DNA of 64,000 nt from Molanna angustata (GCA_963576475.1 OY754975.1:19842646-19906645), one strand, 5' to 3'; positions 47,840 through 59,430 are shown, numbered from the stretch's first letter. Translations and numbers: made by a program. The notes: generated by a model not told the origin, from the sequence alone.

Positions 47840-48498
47840 AAATACTGATAAAAAAAACGATATGAGAATGTTTGTAAACTAAAACAATGTAATCACGTTA
47901 ACCTGACAGTAAAAAGTCATAAGTCAAATAACTGTCTTGATTTCAGGGATTATTACAAAAAAGAATGAGAATGTTTGCAAACAAAAACAAAGTAATCACG
48001 TTAACCTGACAATAACAGATCATAAGTCAAAAAAGTGCCTTGATTTCAGAGATTATTGCAAAAAATGATTTAAGAATGTTTGCAAATGAATACAATGTAA
48101 TCACGTAAACCTGACAATAAAAGGTCATAAGTCAAATAAGTGTCTTGATTTCAGGGATTAATACAAAAAATGACTTGAGAATGTTTGCAAACGAAAACAT
48201 GTACATACAGTGAGAAAACAGTGTAATCATGCAAACCTGACAATAACAGGTCATAAGTAAAATAAAGGACTTGATTTCAGGGATTAATACAAAAAAATGA
48301 TTTGAGAATGTTTGCAAACGAAAACAATGTAATCACGTAAACCTGACAATAACAGGTCAAAAGTCAAATAATTAGTGTCTAGATTTCAGGAATTATTACA
48401 AAAAAATGATTTGAGATTGTTTGCAAACTAAAACAATGTAATCACGTAAACCTAACAATAACGGGTCATAAGTCAAATAAGTGTCTTGGTTTCTAGAA
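47840..48498. repeat. Satellite-like array, ~107-bp units (about 6)
   Basis: Units start near 47862, 47965, 48070, 48177, 48302 and 48412. Each has GAGAATGTTTGCAAAC, AATGTAATCACGT, AACCTGACAATAA, TCATAAGTCAAATAA and GATTTCAGGGATTA. One unit carries about 20 extra bp (near 48205). Confidence 0.85.
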
Positions 48499-48708
48499 TT
48501 ATTATAATAAATCATTAATTCATTTATACCATCACGGTATATCACACAATATGGGGTAACCAGCGACAGTTGTGCGGGTAAGCACTACCATATTATAGGG
48601 ATCACAACACATGCGTGTATAACCACACGCCACACATAAATGGGCACTACATTTAGAATGGTTTGTGAACTTATATGCTAATGTGAGATGTTTTTGTTAT
48701 ATGAACTA

Positions 48709-48912
48709 TCTTCTTCTTCTTCTTCTTCTTCTTTGTCAGCCATCTCTCCACTGCTGAATGTAGGCCTCCTCCAATGAACTCCATCTCTCTCGGTCCTGTG
48801 CTTTCCCCAGCCAACCTCTTCCCGCAACCGGAATAATATCGTCCACCCATCTTTTTTGTGGTCGCCCTACCGGTCTTTTATTTTCCCACGGTCTCCATTT
48901 TAGTATTCTGGA
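48709..48912 (-). pseudogene. LINE C-terminus with (GAA)n tail
   Basis: The minus frame reads NKRPVGRPQKRWVDDIIPVA, LGKAQDREEWSSLEEAYIQQ and WRDG before a stop, followed by an (AAG)n tail. The RPVGRP-x-KRW-x-DDI motif and AQDREEW-x(3)-EEA end define a common insect non-LTR family. Nothing upstream of this end survives. Confidence 0.75.
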
Positions 48913-49606
48913 TATGAACTATGTGAGATGTTATTGTTGTCTGTTGTAATAATTGTTCATTTTATGTATCAGGGGATAATAAAGTGCAATTGTTTTTTTT
49001 TTTGATAAAATAAATCACATAATTGAGATCATTAACACCAAAAGAATACTTAATCGTCCAAAAATAGATTCATTAATATTTTTCCATGAATCAATATTTG
49101 ATTCAAAATTAATGGCAACATATCGCTTTCTTGTGCACTGTTCTATATTCGAAATATCAGTTTCAACAAATAGCGTACGTCTACTCATTATAAAGCCTCA
49201 AAAAGGCTATTCATTATAACAATGCAGTTTGAAATTTACATTATGTCTACGGATATAGGATTGCCATAGAATGAAAATTTGTTTTTTTTTTGTTCAATAT
49301 AATGTCATTAACGATTTTTTTTTTCGATAAATACTGCGTATTCGTACGTATCGCCATGACAAGCAGAAAAAGTGTTTTATTCTCTATGGAATCGATACAA
49401 AAGCTAATGGATTTTATTGATACAACCTTCACTACCTTTGAAATCTCTAAAAAAATTATAAATGGCGCTTAAATGTGTTCATTATTCCAGTCTATTATAT
49501 CGATTCATAGAAAATGTGTGATACAAATAAATTTACTGAAAAATATTTTTTGCTGTCGAAATGAAATTGATTCTTAATTTGAAAAGGAATAAGAGGTACC
49601 TACATA
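48913..49606. other. Gene-free stretch
   Basis: Overlapping 60-61 codon frames on both strands near 49250-49470 have no domain and are not called. Confidence 0.5.
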
Positions 49607-49793
49607 GCTACTATTGAAAAATATGTCAATTTATAAATTAATCCATGGAATGAACTAGGCCTATTATTGAAAAACTTGTCAATTTATATAAAAATCCATG
49701 CAATGAACTAGGTCTACTATTGAAAAACTTGTCATTTATATAAAAATCCATGGAATGAACTAGACCTACCAATGAAAACATTGTCAATTTATA
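49607..49793. repeat. ~53-bp tandem repeat (3+ copies)
   Basis: Units share TATTGAAAAACTTGTCAATT, ATCCATGGAATGAACTAG and a GCCTA/ACCTA link. A decayed further copy is near 50347-50405. Confidence 0.8.
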
Positions 49794-49830
49794 AATCCTC
49801 GAACCCGCTACACAAGCGGATTCGAGGATT
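49794..49830. repeat. 16-bp hairpin next to the 53-bp array
   Basis: AATCCTCGAACCCGCT, a 5-nt loop, then AGCGGATTCGAGGATT: one mismatch in 16 pairs. It terminates the array. Confidence 0.8.
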
Positions 49831-50164
49831 GTCTTTACATTGCATCTTATTTTAAGACAAATAAACTTTAAAACATTTCTCTTTTTTATTAGATTAATTT
49901 CAAAGAAGAAAACTTGATTTTGTATTTTATTTGATTTGTGACTCAAGTCAAACAATATTGTTACTGAGTATATAGGTACGTTGGGAAGACCACAGAGCAA
50001 ATTTTAATGTCAAACTGCTACATAATATAAATGACAACAACGGGTGTGCATATTATGGTAGAAATAATATTAGAATAATAACATATCAAAACTTACTGTA
50101 TCAGTTTATACTTTTGTGTTTAAGATATTGGTAACTATGTAATATTGTAATTTACTGTGTTGTG

Positions 50165-50345
50165 ATGTCTGGTGTCTGCTCTATGTAACTATGTATAACC
50201 AAAATGTCAAATATTTGGCTTGGTAAAATTGTAAACTGCTAGCCCTAGAACAGGGTTACCTAGTTGGGCAGCAGTAATCTTCATAATAGTATTTGTGATA
50301 AAGGTGTGAAAAATAAATAAATAAAATAAATAAATAAATAAAAAA
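50165..50345 (+). repeat. LINE 3'-tail family T1 (plus)
   Basis: GAACAGGGTTACCTAGTTGG, GCAGCAGTAATC and an AAATAAATAAAT tail match the inverse of 24225-24345. Confidence 0.6.
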
Positions 50346-50924
50346 AGGAATGAACAAAGTCTATCACTGGCATACTTATTCATTTGTAAAAAAATCTATG
50401 GAATGAACTTGACAAAATATAAAATGAAATGACAGTGATAGATAAATAAGTGATTATGAGCACATGGCCTACTAATATATAATAATCTGATTCATTGCAT
50501 CTATCAATAAGATAAATATAATATGACATCTCTCTTTCGTGGAATAACTATAATTGTTTCTGGTGATATCTTTCTGTTTGGACAATAAAACATATGTTTA
50601 TTGCCTCTAAAGTTTTTTTGTAATATTTTATAAGAAGTGGATCTGCGTTTGTTTAAATTATATTATTATCAATATACATTCTATTTAATTTGATTTCAAT
50701 TGCTTTATTTCGTGGATGCAAGTATTATAATATTTCTCTTTAAATATTTGATACATCAGCTGATCACGGCCTTATTTAAAAATTCAAATGATAAAAAAGC
50801 GAATTGATTGTGACACACACTAGACATTCCACTACAAAAGTTAGTTAGGGCTTTTTTCGTGTTAAAAGATTGAGATACGCTGGATGAATTTTGATTTATT
50901 CTTTAGTTTCAATCTTTGGGATTG
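50346..50924. other. Gene-free stretch
   Basis: No feature recognised beyond the decayed 53-bp unit at its start. Confidence 0.5.
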
Positions 50925-51095
50925 GTTGTCAGCAAGGCGATGCATCTCTGCGTAGGAAGTACACTCTTCATGTCCTCCTGTTTAAGATACTCTTGGCGGG
51001 AACGTCCTCTCACAGTAAGTTGATCCCCGCAAGATGATATGAAGGAGATTTTCGTATCGTAACACATGGTCTATCCAATTTGCACGTTTTTGTTA
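50925..51095 (-). pseudogene. Non-LTR RT C-terminal relic (WIDHVLRY type)
   Basis: Three minus frames give NWIDHVLRYENLLHIIL, VRGRSRQEYLKQ and SYAEMHRLADN in the expected order, so at least two frame changes occurred. It is the same motif order as the LINE split at 3432/18088. Confidence 0.65.
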
Positions 51096-51660
51096 ATAAT
51101 AATAATAATATCTCACTTCACATTCCAAACCGCAATGTCAGATCAAAACCTACTTTTTCTATGTCACACTCTAAAACTAATCTTAGGAAATATTTCTTTA
51201 CTAACCGGGCCACCTCCAATTTTGACAACCTGCTCAATAACATTGACTTTTTCATACCCAATCTATCTATTTCATACCTACTCTCGTTCAAAATCGCTAT
51301 AAAGCGCCAACTTTGCACTGATAACATAACTCAAAATTCCACTCTCTAGTATATACATATATGTATGTGTCACCATGTTGCAACACCTTTTTCATTAATC
51401 CTTAAGTACGTTAGAATCCCATGTTATGATTCTAGAATATAATCCTGTTTTTACTATTCCTTGTATGTTTCAGGTGTGATCCTATAATTTTGCTTTTCTC
51501 GTTTGGTGTAAATTGTATGTAAAACTTTAAAAATTACTTGATATGATGTCCTATTATTATGTACCGCAGTCTACTTTTACTTGTTTTTTTTTTCATTGTT
51601 TTTAATATCATTATACTCTACTGTAGGTACTGTTGGATATCCAAAATAAATAAAATAAAA
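51096..51660 (+). pseudogene. CR1-like LINE C-terminus with 3' UTR
   Basis: The frame (to a TAG near 51347) contains IPNRNVRSKPTFSMSHSKTN, LRKYFFTNRATSNFDNLLN and NIDFFIPNL. This matches the last 80 or so residues typical of CR1-like insect LINEs. A 300-bp AT-rich 3' UTR ends in an AAAATAAATAAAATAA stretch at about 51645-51660. RT and endonuclease are missing: a 5'-truncated insertion. Confidence 0.7.
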
Positions 51661-51699
51661 AATAATGAATACTTCCTTGCACCCTGCGCAAGGGACTAG

Positions 51700-51865
51700 T
51701 TTATTCCCGTATGGCAATTTCTTTCAACTAACCAATGTTTCCAGCCCAGAGATGCAATATTTGCGTGAGAAATAAATTTAAATAAATTTCTCCTCTGCTG
51801 GAAATCGAACCCAGGACGCCCGCACAGAAACCGAACTGCTTACCAACTGTGCCACGGCGGTCGGC
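51700..51865 (-). mobile_element. tRNA-derived SINE, fullest copy
   Basis: On the minus strand: GCCGTGGCACAGTTGGTAAG (A-box), GGGTTCGATTTCCAGC (B-box; plus 51799-51813), body CAGAGGAGAAATTTATTT, then GGTTAGTTGAAAGAAATTGC tail. A Pol III promoter head fused to a LINE-like tail is the standard SINE layout. Confidence 0.75.
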
Positions 51866-52799
51866 ATTTTGATGTATATCATACTGAAATACACTATTTC
51901 CCAGTACATCTTAACTTGACATTAATAAAATTGACTGTTATCTATGAAAAACTTAGTACGGAGAACTTGCACTATATTTTGGGCTATATACATAGAATAC
52001 TTAAAAATAGTCGGTTGAACTGAATACTTTGTAAAATTATACACCATCAAAATCACATTACAATGAAATTCATTGTCTTCAATTTTTAAATCTTTACATT
52101 TTTTTATTTTTGCAAAGGTTAGTTTACATTCTTCAAATAAAAATATTATTTATTAAATTTGACAAAAATGAGTACCTACATATCTCGACTCACTGTTGAA
52201 TCTCACTATGAATATTATAACCTGATTTAATGTAGCAACATTAAAGATAAGGAAAATAACGCATAGAGAACAAGAAAGTTGTAAAAAACTTAACAATCGA
52301 AGTTATCGTAAAGTTTCAGTATTGGGTAGAAGTGTAGGATAAAATAAAGTTAAAAAAATTGTTCAACATGTTTTTTAATTCCTACACCTTTTTCTTTTCT
52401 TCTCTTGTCTTATCTCTGTCTTGACTTTAAATTTTCAATCGATTTTAAACTTACTTCCCGACCAATAAGATCTTTGAAACTTTCATAATTTGTGTATACC
52501 CGATGACAATGCATGTTGAAACATAATTTCCATCTTAATTCATTTTATGTTATATTTTATTTTGTTAATAAAAAAAATAACAATTATGACAAAATCGAAT
52601 AATTACATATGTTTTTCATACAAAGTAAACAAAGCTTTGCGTTTCCGGTAGAGCGTTAATAAAATTTGAATTTCATTCCGTTAAATGCAACAATGTTTTC
52701 AATGTAAAAAGAGATAAAATCATAAAATATACATTTCGAAACATGACGTAACTGTGAACTAAATTTAAATAAAGGATTATTCATTAATTGAATTATTTA
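51866..52799. other. Gene-free stretch
   Basis: No feature recognised. Confidence 0.5.
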
Positions 52800-53000
52800 A
52801 TGTATTCTTCTTCTTCTTTTTGCTGGCGACCATTACACTAAACTCATCACGATTCTGCGCCAACCTAATTAGTGATACGATATTCTTTTACGATCAATAC
52901 TCAGTCTTCCCTCCATCTTTCCTTCAACTATAAGTTGTAGAAGGGCATATCTATCACCACGGAATATGCGGTCAAAATATGTGGCTTTGTGTCTCTTGAC
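52800..53000 (-). pseudogene. Non-LTR RT C-terminal relic (RGDRYALLQL type)
   Basis: The minus frame reads FDRIFRGDRYALLQLIVEGK, MEGRLSIDRKR and then stops. It corresponds to the LRGEKY-x(2)-LQL...GKIEGRRG block of the better copy at 34239-34600. A TTCTTC run marks its 3' side. Confidence 0.6.
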
Positions 53001-53867
53001 ATCAATTACAAATTATGTGAAGAAAACTTTGAAAAGGCTATCCTTATTTTTTATTTACTTGTTTATCGATCAACGTGGCATTTATTAACTGAAATTCGAA
53101 TTTAACTTAAATGCCAAATGAAAAAAACATTGTGATTTGTGATACAGTGATCTTTGAATATATTTGAAGGTATGTATTTAAGGATAAAATGTTTTAAATT
53201 CGTTATATCAGCTACATATGTACATATTTTAAAGATAACATTTTGTACAATGTTTTCATACAAAATTTACATAATATTAAAAAAAATGTCAAAGTTAATA
53301 TTTTTCTACGAAATAATCAAATATTTGTTTAAGTCAAAATGTACATACGGTGCTATGACATTTCTGTGGAAAATAACATAATTTATCCAAAACAGATTCA
53401 ATTTTTTATGGATTGATTTCAAAACGTCGACCTACTTATATCTTAATATTTATTTATTATTTACAATTTAAAATGTTACCACAAAGTAAACAATCGTTTA
53501 TCGAAGAAGTGATTTATTTATTAATTTGATACCTGCATTATTTGATGTGCACTTCGATTTTTTTTTTCAAATATATCGATTTGCTTAACCTTTAACATTT
53601 GTCAATAGTCGTGGTTCAATAATTAGTCAAATATCTGACTGCTGAAGTGGATTAGAATTTCGGTGAAGACACAAGACATGAATGGACTTTTGTATTGAGT
53701 ATTTAAATGTTGTGGAACTAAGGTGAAATATATCAAACTCTTGAAACCTGTTGGTGTATGTATCGCACATTCTATGAATTGCCATGTTTTGTGCATACTT
53801 GGTACGATGAGTTACTTGCTACAAGTGTACTTACTAGTTGACTGGTAGAAATTTTGAATAGTAAAAT
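53001..53867. other. Gene-free stretch
   Basis: The 75-codon frame at 53154 has no domain and AT-driven composition. Nothing else is recognised. Confidence 0.5.
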
Positions 53868-53965
53868 TAGATGGGTGGTGGCAGAGCGGTTAGCGCGCTG
53901 GATTAGTAATCCAGTGGTCGCGAGTTCGAATCCTGCCACGACCGATTTTGTTCACCTATAGCTCA
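53868..53965 (+). mobile_element. tRNA(Thr-AGT)-like SINE head
   Basis: TGGCAGAGCGGTTAGCGC (A-box), CTGGATTAGTAATCCAG (a perfect anticodon arm with AGT in the loop) and GCGAGTTCGAATCCTGCC (B-box). The T-stem does not pair well and the copy at 32965 shares flanking sequence, so this is a SINE, not a tRNA gene. Confidence 0.65.
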
Positions 53966-54410
53966 AGCATTTATGCTTAATACCTACTTGTTACAAGAAC
54001 ATATTCATTCATTTGAAAAAAATAAAGCAATCAATTTTAATTATTTTTTGTTAGAATTTTGAATTGTATCTGCTTGTTAGTTGCATAAAATAAATAAAGG
54101 TACCATTATTTTTTAAATAAAAAGTTTCTTTAATGTTTATTGTTGTTATTTTAAGAAGGTCTCAGTGATATTTATATACGCTATTTGATTGAAATCTGTT
54201 TGAAATTGTCTTTTCTCTAACTTATATAACTTTTTTAACTTCTTATGTACCTACCTATTTTTTACATCGACTTATGTAACTTGTGTAACTTCTATAACCT
54301 TTTTTTTCTTAAATTATGTTACTATTTTTTTCTTCTTCTTTTTTACTCAACTTTTGTAATCGAATTTTATCTAATTTATGCAACTCTTTCTTGTGTAACT
54401 TACGTGTGTG
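53966..54410. other. Gene-free stretch
   Basis: Loose repeats of TTATGTAACT or TGTAACTT type occur at 54220-54400. No gene seen. Confidence 0.45.
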
Positions 54411-54566
54411 ATTGAATAAGAGCTCATATAATTTTGTGTGCATCCATAATTGGACGTCCAGCACTCATAATAGTAAATTATTAATATTATTTTCTTTTTA
54501 TGGAAATTGTAAGCTGGATGTCTGTCGATGTACCCTTTTAATAAAATAAAAAATAAATAAAAATAT
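54411..54566 (+). repeat. LINE/SINE tail family T2, second copy
   Basis: TAATTGGACGTCCAGCACTC, GGATGTCTGTCGATGTACCC and an AAATAAATAAAAAT tail, as at 30893-31045. Confidence 0.65.
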
Positions 54567-54839
54567 GTATTACAAAATCTTTGACATCAACAAAGTATCG
54601 ATTCATGATATTCAGTCAATTTATTTATTTTGAAAAGGATATTAAATAAATCCTTACCTGATCAAAGAATTTCTTGGAACTTCTGATGGAATTTATTTTC
54701 TCCCTTACTTATTAACTAATAATTAATTACACGGAGTTAAGTTCACCAACAATAAATTTTCATCAATCCACCAAGTCTGTTCAAAAATTTAGTTTTTTTT
54801 TTAAATTAAAATAAAATAAATCCGACACAATGTTTATAC

Positions 54840-55090
54840 AGCTTTAACAGGGCGCGATTTATGTATATTTTTAATGTCACCCACCTGTTTGATGAGAGCA
54901 AATTTCGAAAAATCGCGCGGAATTTTCAACAAACTTGTACTGAATATACAAGGAGCGCATAAGCGCAGAGGAGCGACCGCGAAACACCTTCTCTCTTCGC
55001 CAACCGACGGAAAACTGGTCTCAATGAAACACAGAACCGTTTACACTGCTAAACCTTTATGTTTTTCTGCGCTCCTAATATCATAGAGAA
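54840..55090 (+). other. GC-richer island with 70-codon frame, unknown
   Basis: The frame 54874-55086 is open, and its base composition is richer in G/C than its surroundings (CGCGCGG, AGGAGCGCATAAGCGCAGAG). The start and end share an inverted GGAGCGCA/TGCGCTCC-type pair (about 54951 and 55068). No domain, signal peptide or splice pattern is recognisable. It could be a coding relic or an inverted-repeat fragment. Confidence 0.25.
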
Positions 55091-55400
55091 ATATTTTCAA
55101 TAATATTTAATTTATTTATAAATATTAAAAGTTTTCTTAGTTTTATGAACTCGTATAAAATTATATTTTATACCTTATGTTTTTGAAACTCCAAAATCAG
55201 AGACAGTTTAATACCTATATAATTCAAATATAACTTTAATAAAATGTTTCAGAAACTAGCGATTTTAAAGAAATTAAAAAAAAACATGTGCGATTTCTTA
55301 AATTTAAATCATAATTCTTCGCTTATCAAATTGTGTGGAAATGAACGATTTACAAAATCATGTACCTACACAAAGTAAGATATGACAAAATCATGTTAAT

Positions 55401-56545
55401 ACTAGTTGCATGTAACACATGAGATCTTACTGTCGATGGCGATAGTATGTATAAATGAAGAATGCGTTCCTAATAACTAACTAGTAACTATTTACACTTA
55501 AACACAAATTAATTAATATTTTCAGATATTTTGTTTTCTATATAAAAAATGTAGGGATGTATGTCAGGATAGGATAGTATGGAGGTCAGTCTGTTTGTCT
55601 ACCCATAATATGAAAACGGCACGATGTTATTTATTTATTTAATTTAATATTGCTTTTCGGGCAACTAACAGGTACTATATCAAATATTACTTTAACACGC
55701 ACCCAATAACAAGTTGCCACATTCTGGAGACTTACGATATTAATCGTCTCACAGATCCAGACTGAAAACACAAGTATAAACTGTGTCTCCACCGGGAATC
55801 GAACCCGGGACCTTTGGATCAGCAGTAAGATACCCAACCAACTGAGCCACGAAGGCCGACATTATGGATGCATGTTTGGAGATAAAAGTAGATCAAACTA
55901 TTGAGTGAGATATTGTGTAGTGTACCTATACCTACTGCCTTACAAATTGTATGAAACGATGTCGTCACTAAAATTCAATTTTTATAAAATTGTTAAAAAA
56001 AATTGAGATGTACGACTATCAGCTTAATATTTTTTATAGAAAATTTAATTATATAGTCGGGGTGTTTCGGCTGTTTTCAATATTTTCAAAAACTATGGAA
56101 ATATAGGCTGTTTAACACAAATTTATCATAAAATAATGTTTTTCTTAATAAAAAATGTTTGAGAAACTCTGAAATTTTTTCAAAAGTAAAATTTCAAAGG
56201 TTCAACCCCTGACTGAAACGAAAAGTCGAAATTCTGAGTATAAAAGTTTTGTGGGCGATATTTTTCTATATATTCTGAAATTAGGCTTTTTATATTGAGC
56301 GGATCAAAGGTTATAATACACACAGACATGTTCTACTTCTAATTCTGAGTAAATCCATATACATATATACATATATAGAATATATGTAATATGCTGCGAT
56401 GCCTCTAAGTTGGTGTTTTTCGACTTCAAAGTTGAAAAAACCGAGAAAAATGTAGAACCAGCATACATCTCGTGTATCTTTGCTTGATACTTTGTCGATA
56501 TGTAAAGAGAAATAAATTCTCTTGAACAAATCGACAGTTGGAAAA
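55401..56545. mobile_element. Repeat family R copy, interrupted by a SINE
   Basis: Starts with ACTAGTTGCATGTAACACAT and ATCTTACTGTCGATGGCGAT, and ends ATCGACAGTTGGA (56530-56542). Shared blocks with 36751-37895 run in order. The SINE at 55628-55862 interrupts at AACGGCACGAT, where the 36751 copy is continuous. Confidence 0.65.
55628..55862 (-). mobile_element. tRNA-derived SINE inserted in family R
   Basis: On the minus strand: CGTGGCTCAGTTGGTTGGG (A-box; plus 55833-55849) and CCCGGGTTCGATTCCCGG (B-box and intact T-stem; plus 55792-55809). A body with CAGTCTGGATCTGTGAGACG and GGGTGCGTGTTAAAG follows, then an AAATAAATAAAT tail. The intact promoter boxes suggest a fairly young copy. Confidence 0.8.
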
Positions 56546-56724
56546 CATCGAGGGATAGGAAAATTAGAAGTAAAATAACAATATCGTAGATGATAAAATT
56601 TATTCTTTAATGCGGATAATGCGGATGTATGAGAATATTTGAAAGCTTCATAGTGGGAATAAAATAAATGAAAATTAAATAGTTTATTTTCCATTATTTA
56701 CAAATTATAATAACAATACAAGAA
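56546..56724. other. Short gene-free stretch
   Basis: No feature recognised. The 127-codon minus frame over 56311-56694 runs mostly through family R and has no domain. Confidence 0.45.
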
Positions 56725-56890
56725 TTAAGACACAGTTTTTAAATTGTGTTTTCAGTCTGGATCTGTGAGACGATAAATATCATGTCTCCAGAATCTGGCA
56801 ACATGTTATTGGGTGCATGTTAAATTAATATTTGACATAGTACCTGTTAGGTGCTCCAGAAGCAATAATCTAAAGTAATAAAGCAATCAA
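56725..56890 (+). repeat. SINE body without tRNA head
   Basis: GTGTTTTCAGTCTGGATCTG, GTCTCCAGAATCTGGCAACA and ATTGGGTGCATGTTAA match the body and tail of the SINE at 55628. The head is missing. Confidence 0.7.
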
Positions 56891-57779
56891 AATGTTAGTG
56901 TTTGTGTGTGTGTATGTGTGTGTGTGTGTGTTTGTCTCACGCCTTCTGAAAAACCAAGAGCATCTAAAAATCTAATTTATGTGCGAACGTGTACCTGTAT
57001 ACCTGATGCAGTGTCACGCTAAAAATAATGCGATAAAAATGCTGAATTTTAAAAATATTTCAATAATTATTTTTTTCATACAAAATTTTCCAAGTCGTAT
57101 CTGTCAAAAAAGTATACATTTTGCACGCAAATATCTGTTAGTTTAAAAGTTAGAAGTACGTATTTACACGAAAAAAATATATTTTCAAGTATAACTTAGC
57201 GTTTGAGTGAAAAACATGGTGAATATTTTGTATAATTATAATGTTTAACTTATTTTTAATGTAAGCGTTTTGTACATGAACGCCGCCATTTTAATATCTT
57301 TTCATACAATATTTCATTTTCCTACCGAATGAATATGTTCTTGAAAATAATAAACCTTTGAATTAAATGTAATTATGAAATAATAAAATGAAACACAAGA
57401 CATTACAGCAAGTTTTAAGACATATATTGTAAAAATGTGTTTATTATTAGTAAAGATATAGGCATAATAAAATTGCATAATTTGTAAATAATATTTGATT
57501 TTTCTGACAATTTTCATTTTTATGGCATCGAACAAACCAATGTATGTAGGTACCTACATATTCAAAAAATGTCTCAAACCATTTGATATTTTTTACGTAT
57601 TGGAATGGTTACTATGGTAACGGAAAGATTCTGATATTCAAATAAAATTTGTTATGAATCGAATTTATTTAGAACATTGTTGTAGGTAGGTACCTACCTA
57701 TTATTATTTACTTACAAATCAACAATATACTGATTTCCTATCGGAAAATTATTTTATTTATTTATTTATGAATGTATGA
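56891..57779. other. (GT)n run and gene-free stretch
   Basis: A GTGTGTGTGTGTGTGT-type run lies at about 56899-56935, and GTAGGTAGGTACCTACCTA at 57682-57700. No gene seen. Confidence 0.5.
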
Positions 57780-57860
57780 ATGTATGCAAGCGATGTGCTC
57801 CTAAACCGTATGTCCGATTACAATGAAACTTTGGCGAATTGTCGAGCGTGTGCCCGAGGT

Positions 57861-58140
57861 GGTTTCTGGATTTAAACTTTTTTCTTATTCTTCTTCTTCT
57901 TCGTGTATTTGGTCATTTTACCAATGAAAGCGGAATATCCTGGGAAAAGAAGGTCCGACTGTCCCTCCATCTCTTCGCAGGTCTTCCAGGACGGTTTCTG
58001 GATTTAAATTTTTTTCTTCTTCTTCTTCATCGTGTATTTGGTCATTTTACCTATAAAGGCGGAGTATCCTGGGAAAAGAAGACGGTGCTTACATCTCTTC
58101 GCGGTTCTTCCAGGATGGTTTCTGGATTTAAACTTTTCTT
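57861..58140 (+). repeat. ~130-bp tandem repeat (2+ copies)
   Basis: GGTTTCTGGATTTAAA starts at 57861, 57993 and 58117, each followed in full units by TCTTCTTCTTC, GTGTATTTGGTCATTTTACC and ATCCTGGGAAAAGAAG. Confidence 0.85.
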
Positions 58141-58335
58141 ACCCGAATGAAGGGACGGGATGTAATTGAAGGGAAGGGAGGCACTAAAGGGCCTGAAGGG
58201 ACGGGAGGTATTAAAGGGCCTGAAGGGACGGGAGGTACTGAAGGGCCTGATGGGAAGGGACGTGATGAGGGATTGAAGGGACGGGATGTACTGAAGGGCC
58301 TGATGGGACGGGAGGTACTGAAGGGTCTGAAGCGA
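58141..58335 (+). repeat. G-rich 27-bp minisatellite
   Basis: Units of AAGGGCCTGAAGGGACGGGA plus GGTACTG are strongly purine-rich on the plus strand, with closely spaced GGG triplets. The phase gives a collagen-like KGPEGTGG reading because 27 is divisible by 3. Confidence 0.85.
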
Positions 58336-59430
58336 CGGCTCCTGGAGTCTAATTATTTTTCTTCTTAATTTTATGTAGACCTTTAAGGACAGTTTTAATA
58401 CAAACTATTTCCTATAGATTAATCTTCTTCTTCTTTTATGAAGACCTTTTGCTCAGTTTTTATACAATCTATTTCCAATAGTCTAATTCTTTTTTTATGT
58501 ATTTTTTCTTATTTTATGTAGACCATTGGGATTTTTTAAACAAACTATTTCTTATAGTCTTATACTTATTCTTCTCTTTTTTATTTAGACTTTTGGGTTC
58601 GTTTTAAGTCTAATAGTCTATTGAGCAGAAATATTATTAACGATATGCACACTTGATGAAAATACATATGTAAAAACGAATGGGATGTGGGATGTGAAGA
58701 TGTAACCTGCACTAGAATCTTTTCAATACTTTTGTTTAATCAAATTTAAACCATTTATATCATCCTATTTTAAATAATTTTTAACACCTACATAATATAT
58801 TTGATTTCGTTGACAATATTTAAAGAAAGGGAGCTGTGGCCATTACTGAATTCTTCACAACGTTTATATTCAAATTATTTGCCATAGTTTAAGTCTTCTT
58901 CTTCTTCGTTAATGTAGACTTTTGTGTCAATTTTAAGTTCATCAGTCTAATTGTGCAAAAATATAATGCACACTTGATGAAAAAATATAAAACGAATGGG
59001 ATGTGACCAACACTGGATCTTTTCAGTACATTTGTTTAATCAAATTTTAACCACATCCCAACATCCAAAATTACTAAATATTCAATAGGTAAGTACATAT
59101 TACAATTTGTTTTCGATGATAATATTTAAAAATGGGGGTTGTGGCCAAACCAATCTCTTAACAATGTTGATAAACAGTCATATTTAAAACCATTTCGAAT
59201 AGTGAAGAAATTGTATATTATACTTCATTCACACTTTATAGCAATATATAAAAAATAATGGGTTGTGGCCATCACTTGAACATTTTACAATCAAATTCAA
59301 TCATATTTCAAACCACTTTTCATAGTCCGATTTTGCAAAATAATTGGGTGACAATATTATAAAAACGATTGCTTTTTCCTTCACAATTTTACATTCTTGG
59401 CCAACGGCGGGACATAAAAGCTAGTAAATA

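Larger units (their letters stand above)
57780..59430 (+). repeat. Compound tandem-repeat field, possible non-autonomous element
   Basis: Left edge: CTCCTAAACCGTATGTCCGA and TGAAACTTTGGCGAA, resembling the start of a widespread insect repeat. Right edge: GGCCAACGGCGGGACATAAA followed by AGCTAGTAAATAAA. Between lie several repeat blocks: about 130-bp units (57861-58140), a 27-bp G-rich block (58141-58335), T-rich units with ATGTAGACC (58355-58620), and larger diverged units with CACACTTGATGAAAA and CGAATGGGATGTG (58640-59300). A CTAG-T end recalls Helitrons, but no clear terminal hairpin is seen. Confidence 0.5.

Noticed and set aside
53868..53965. Genuine tRNA-Thr gene
   Set aside because: The anticodon arm and B-box are good, but the T-stem fails to pair and a near copy with shared flanks exists at 32965, so it is a SINE head.
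58147..58368. Collagen-like secreted protein (KGPEGTGG repeats)
   Set aside because: The reading arises from a 27-bp minisatellite whose length is a multiple of three; no signal peptide or exons.
57780..59430. Confident Helitron call from the CTAG-T end
   Set aside because: No clear 3' hairpin or 5' TC end could be fixed; the resemblance is too weak.
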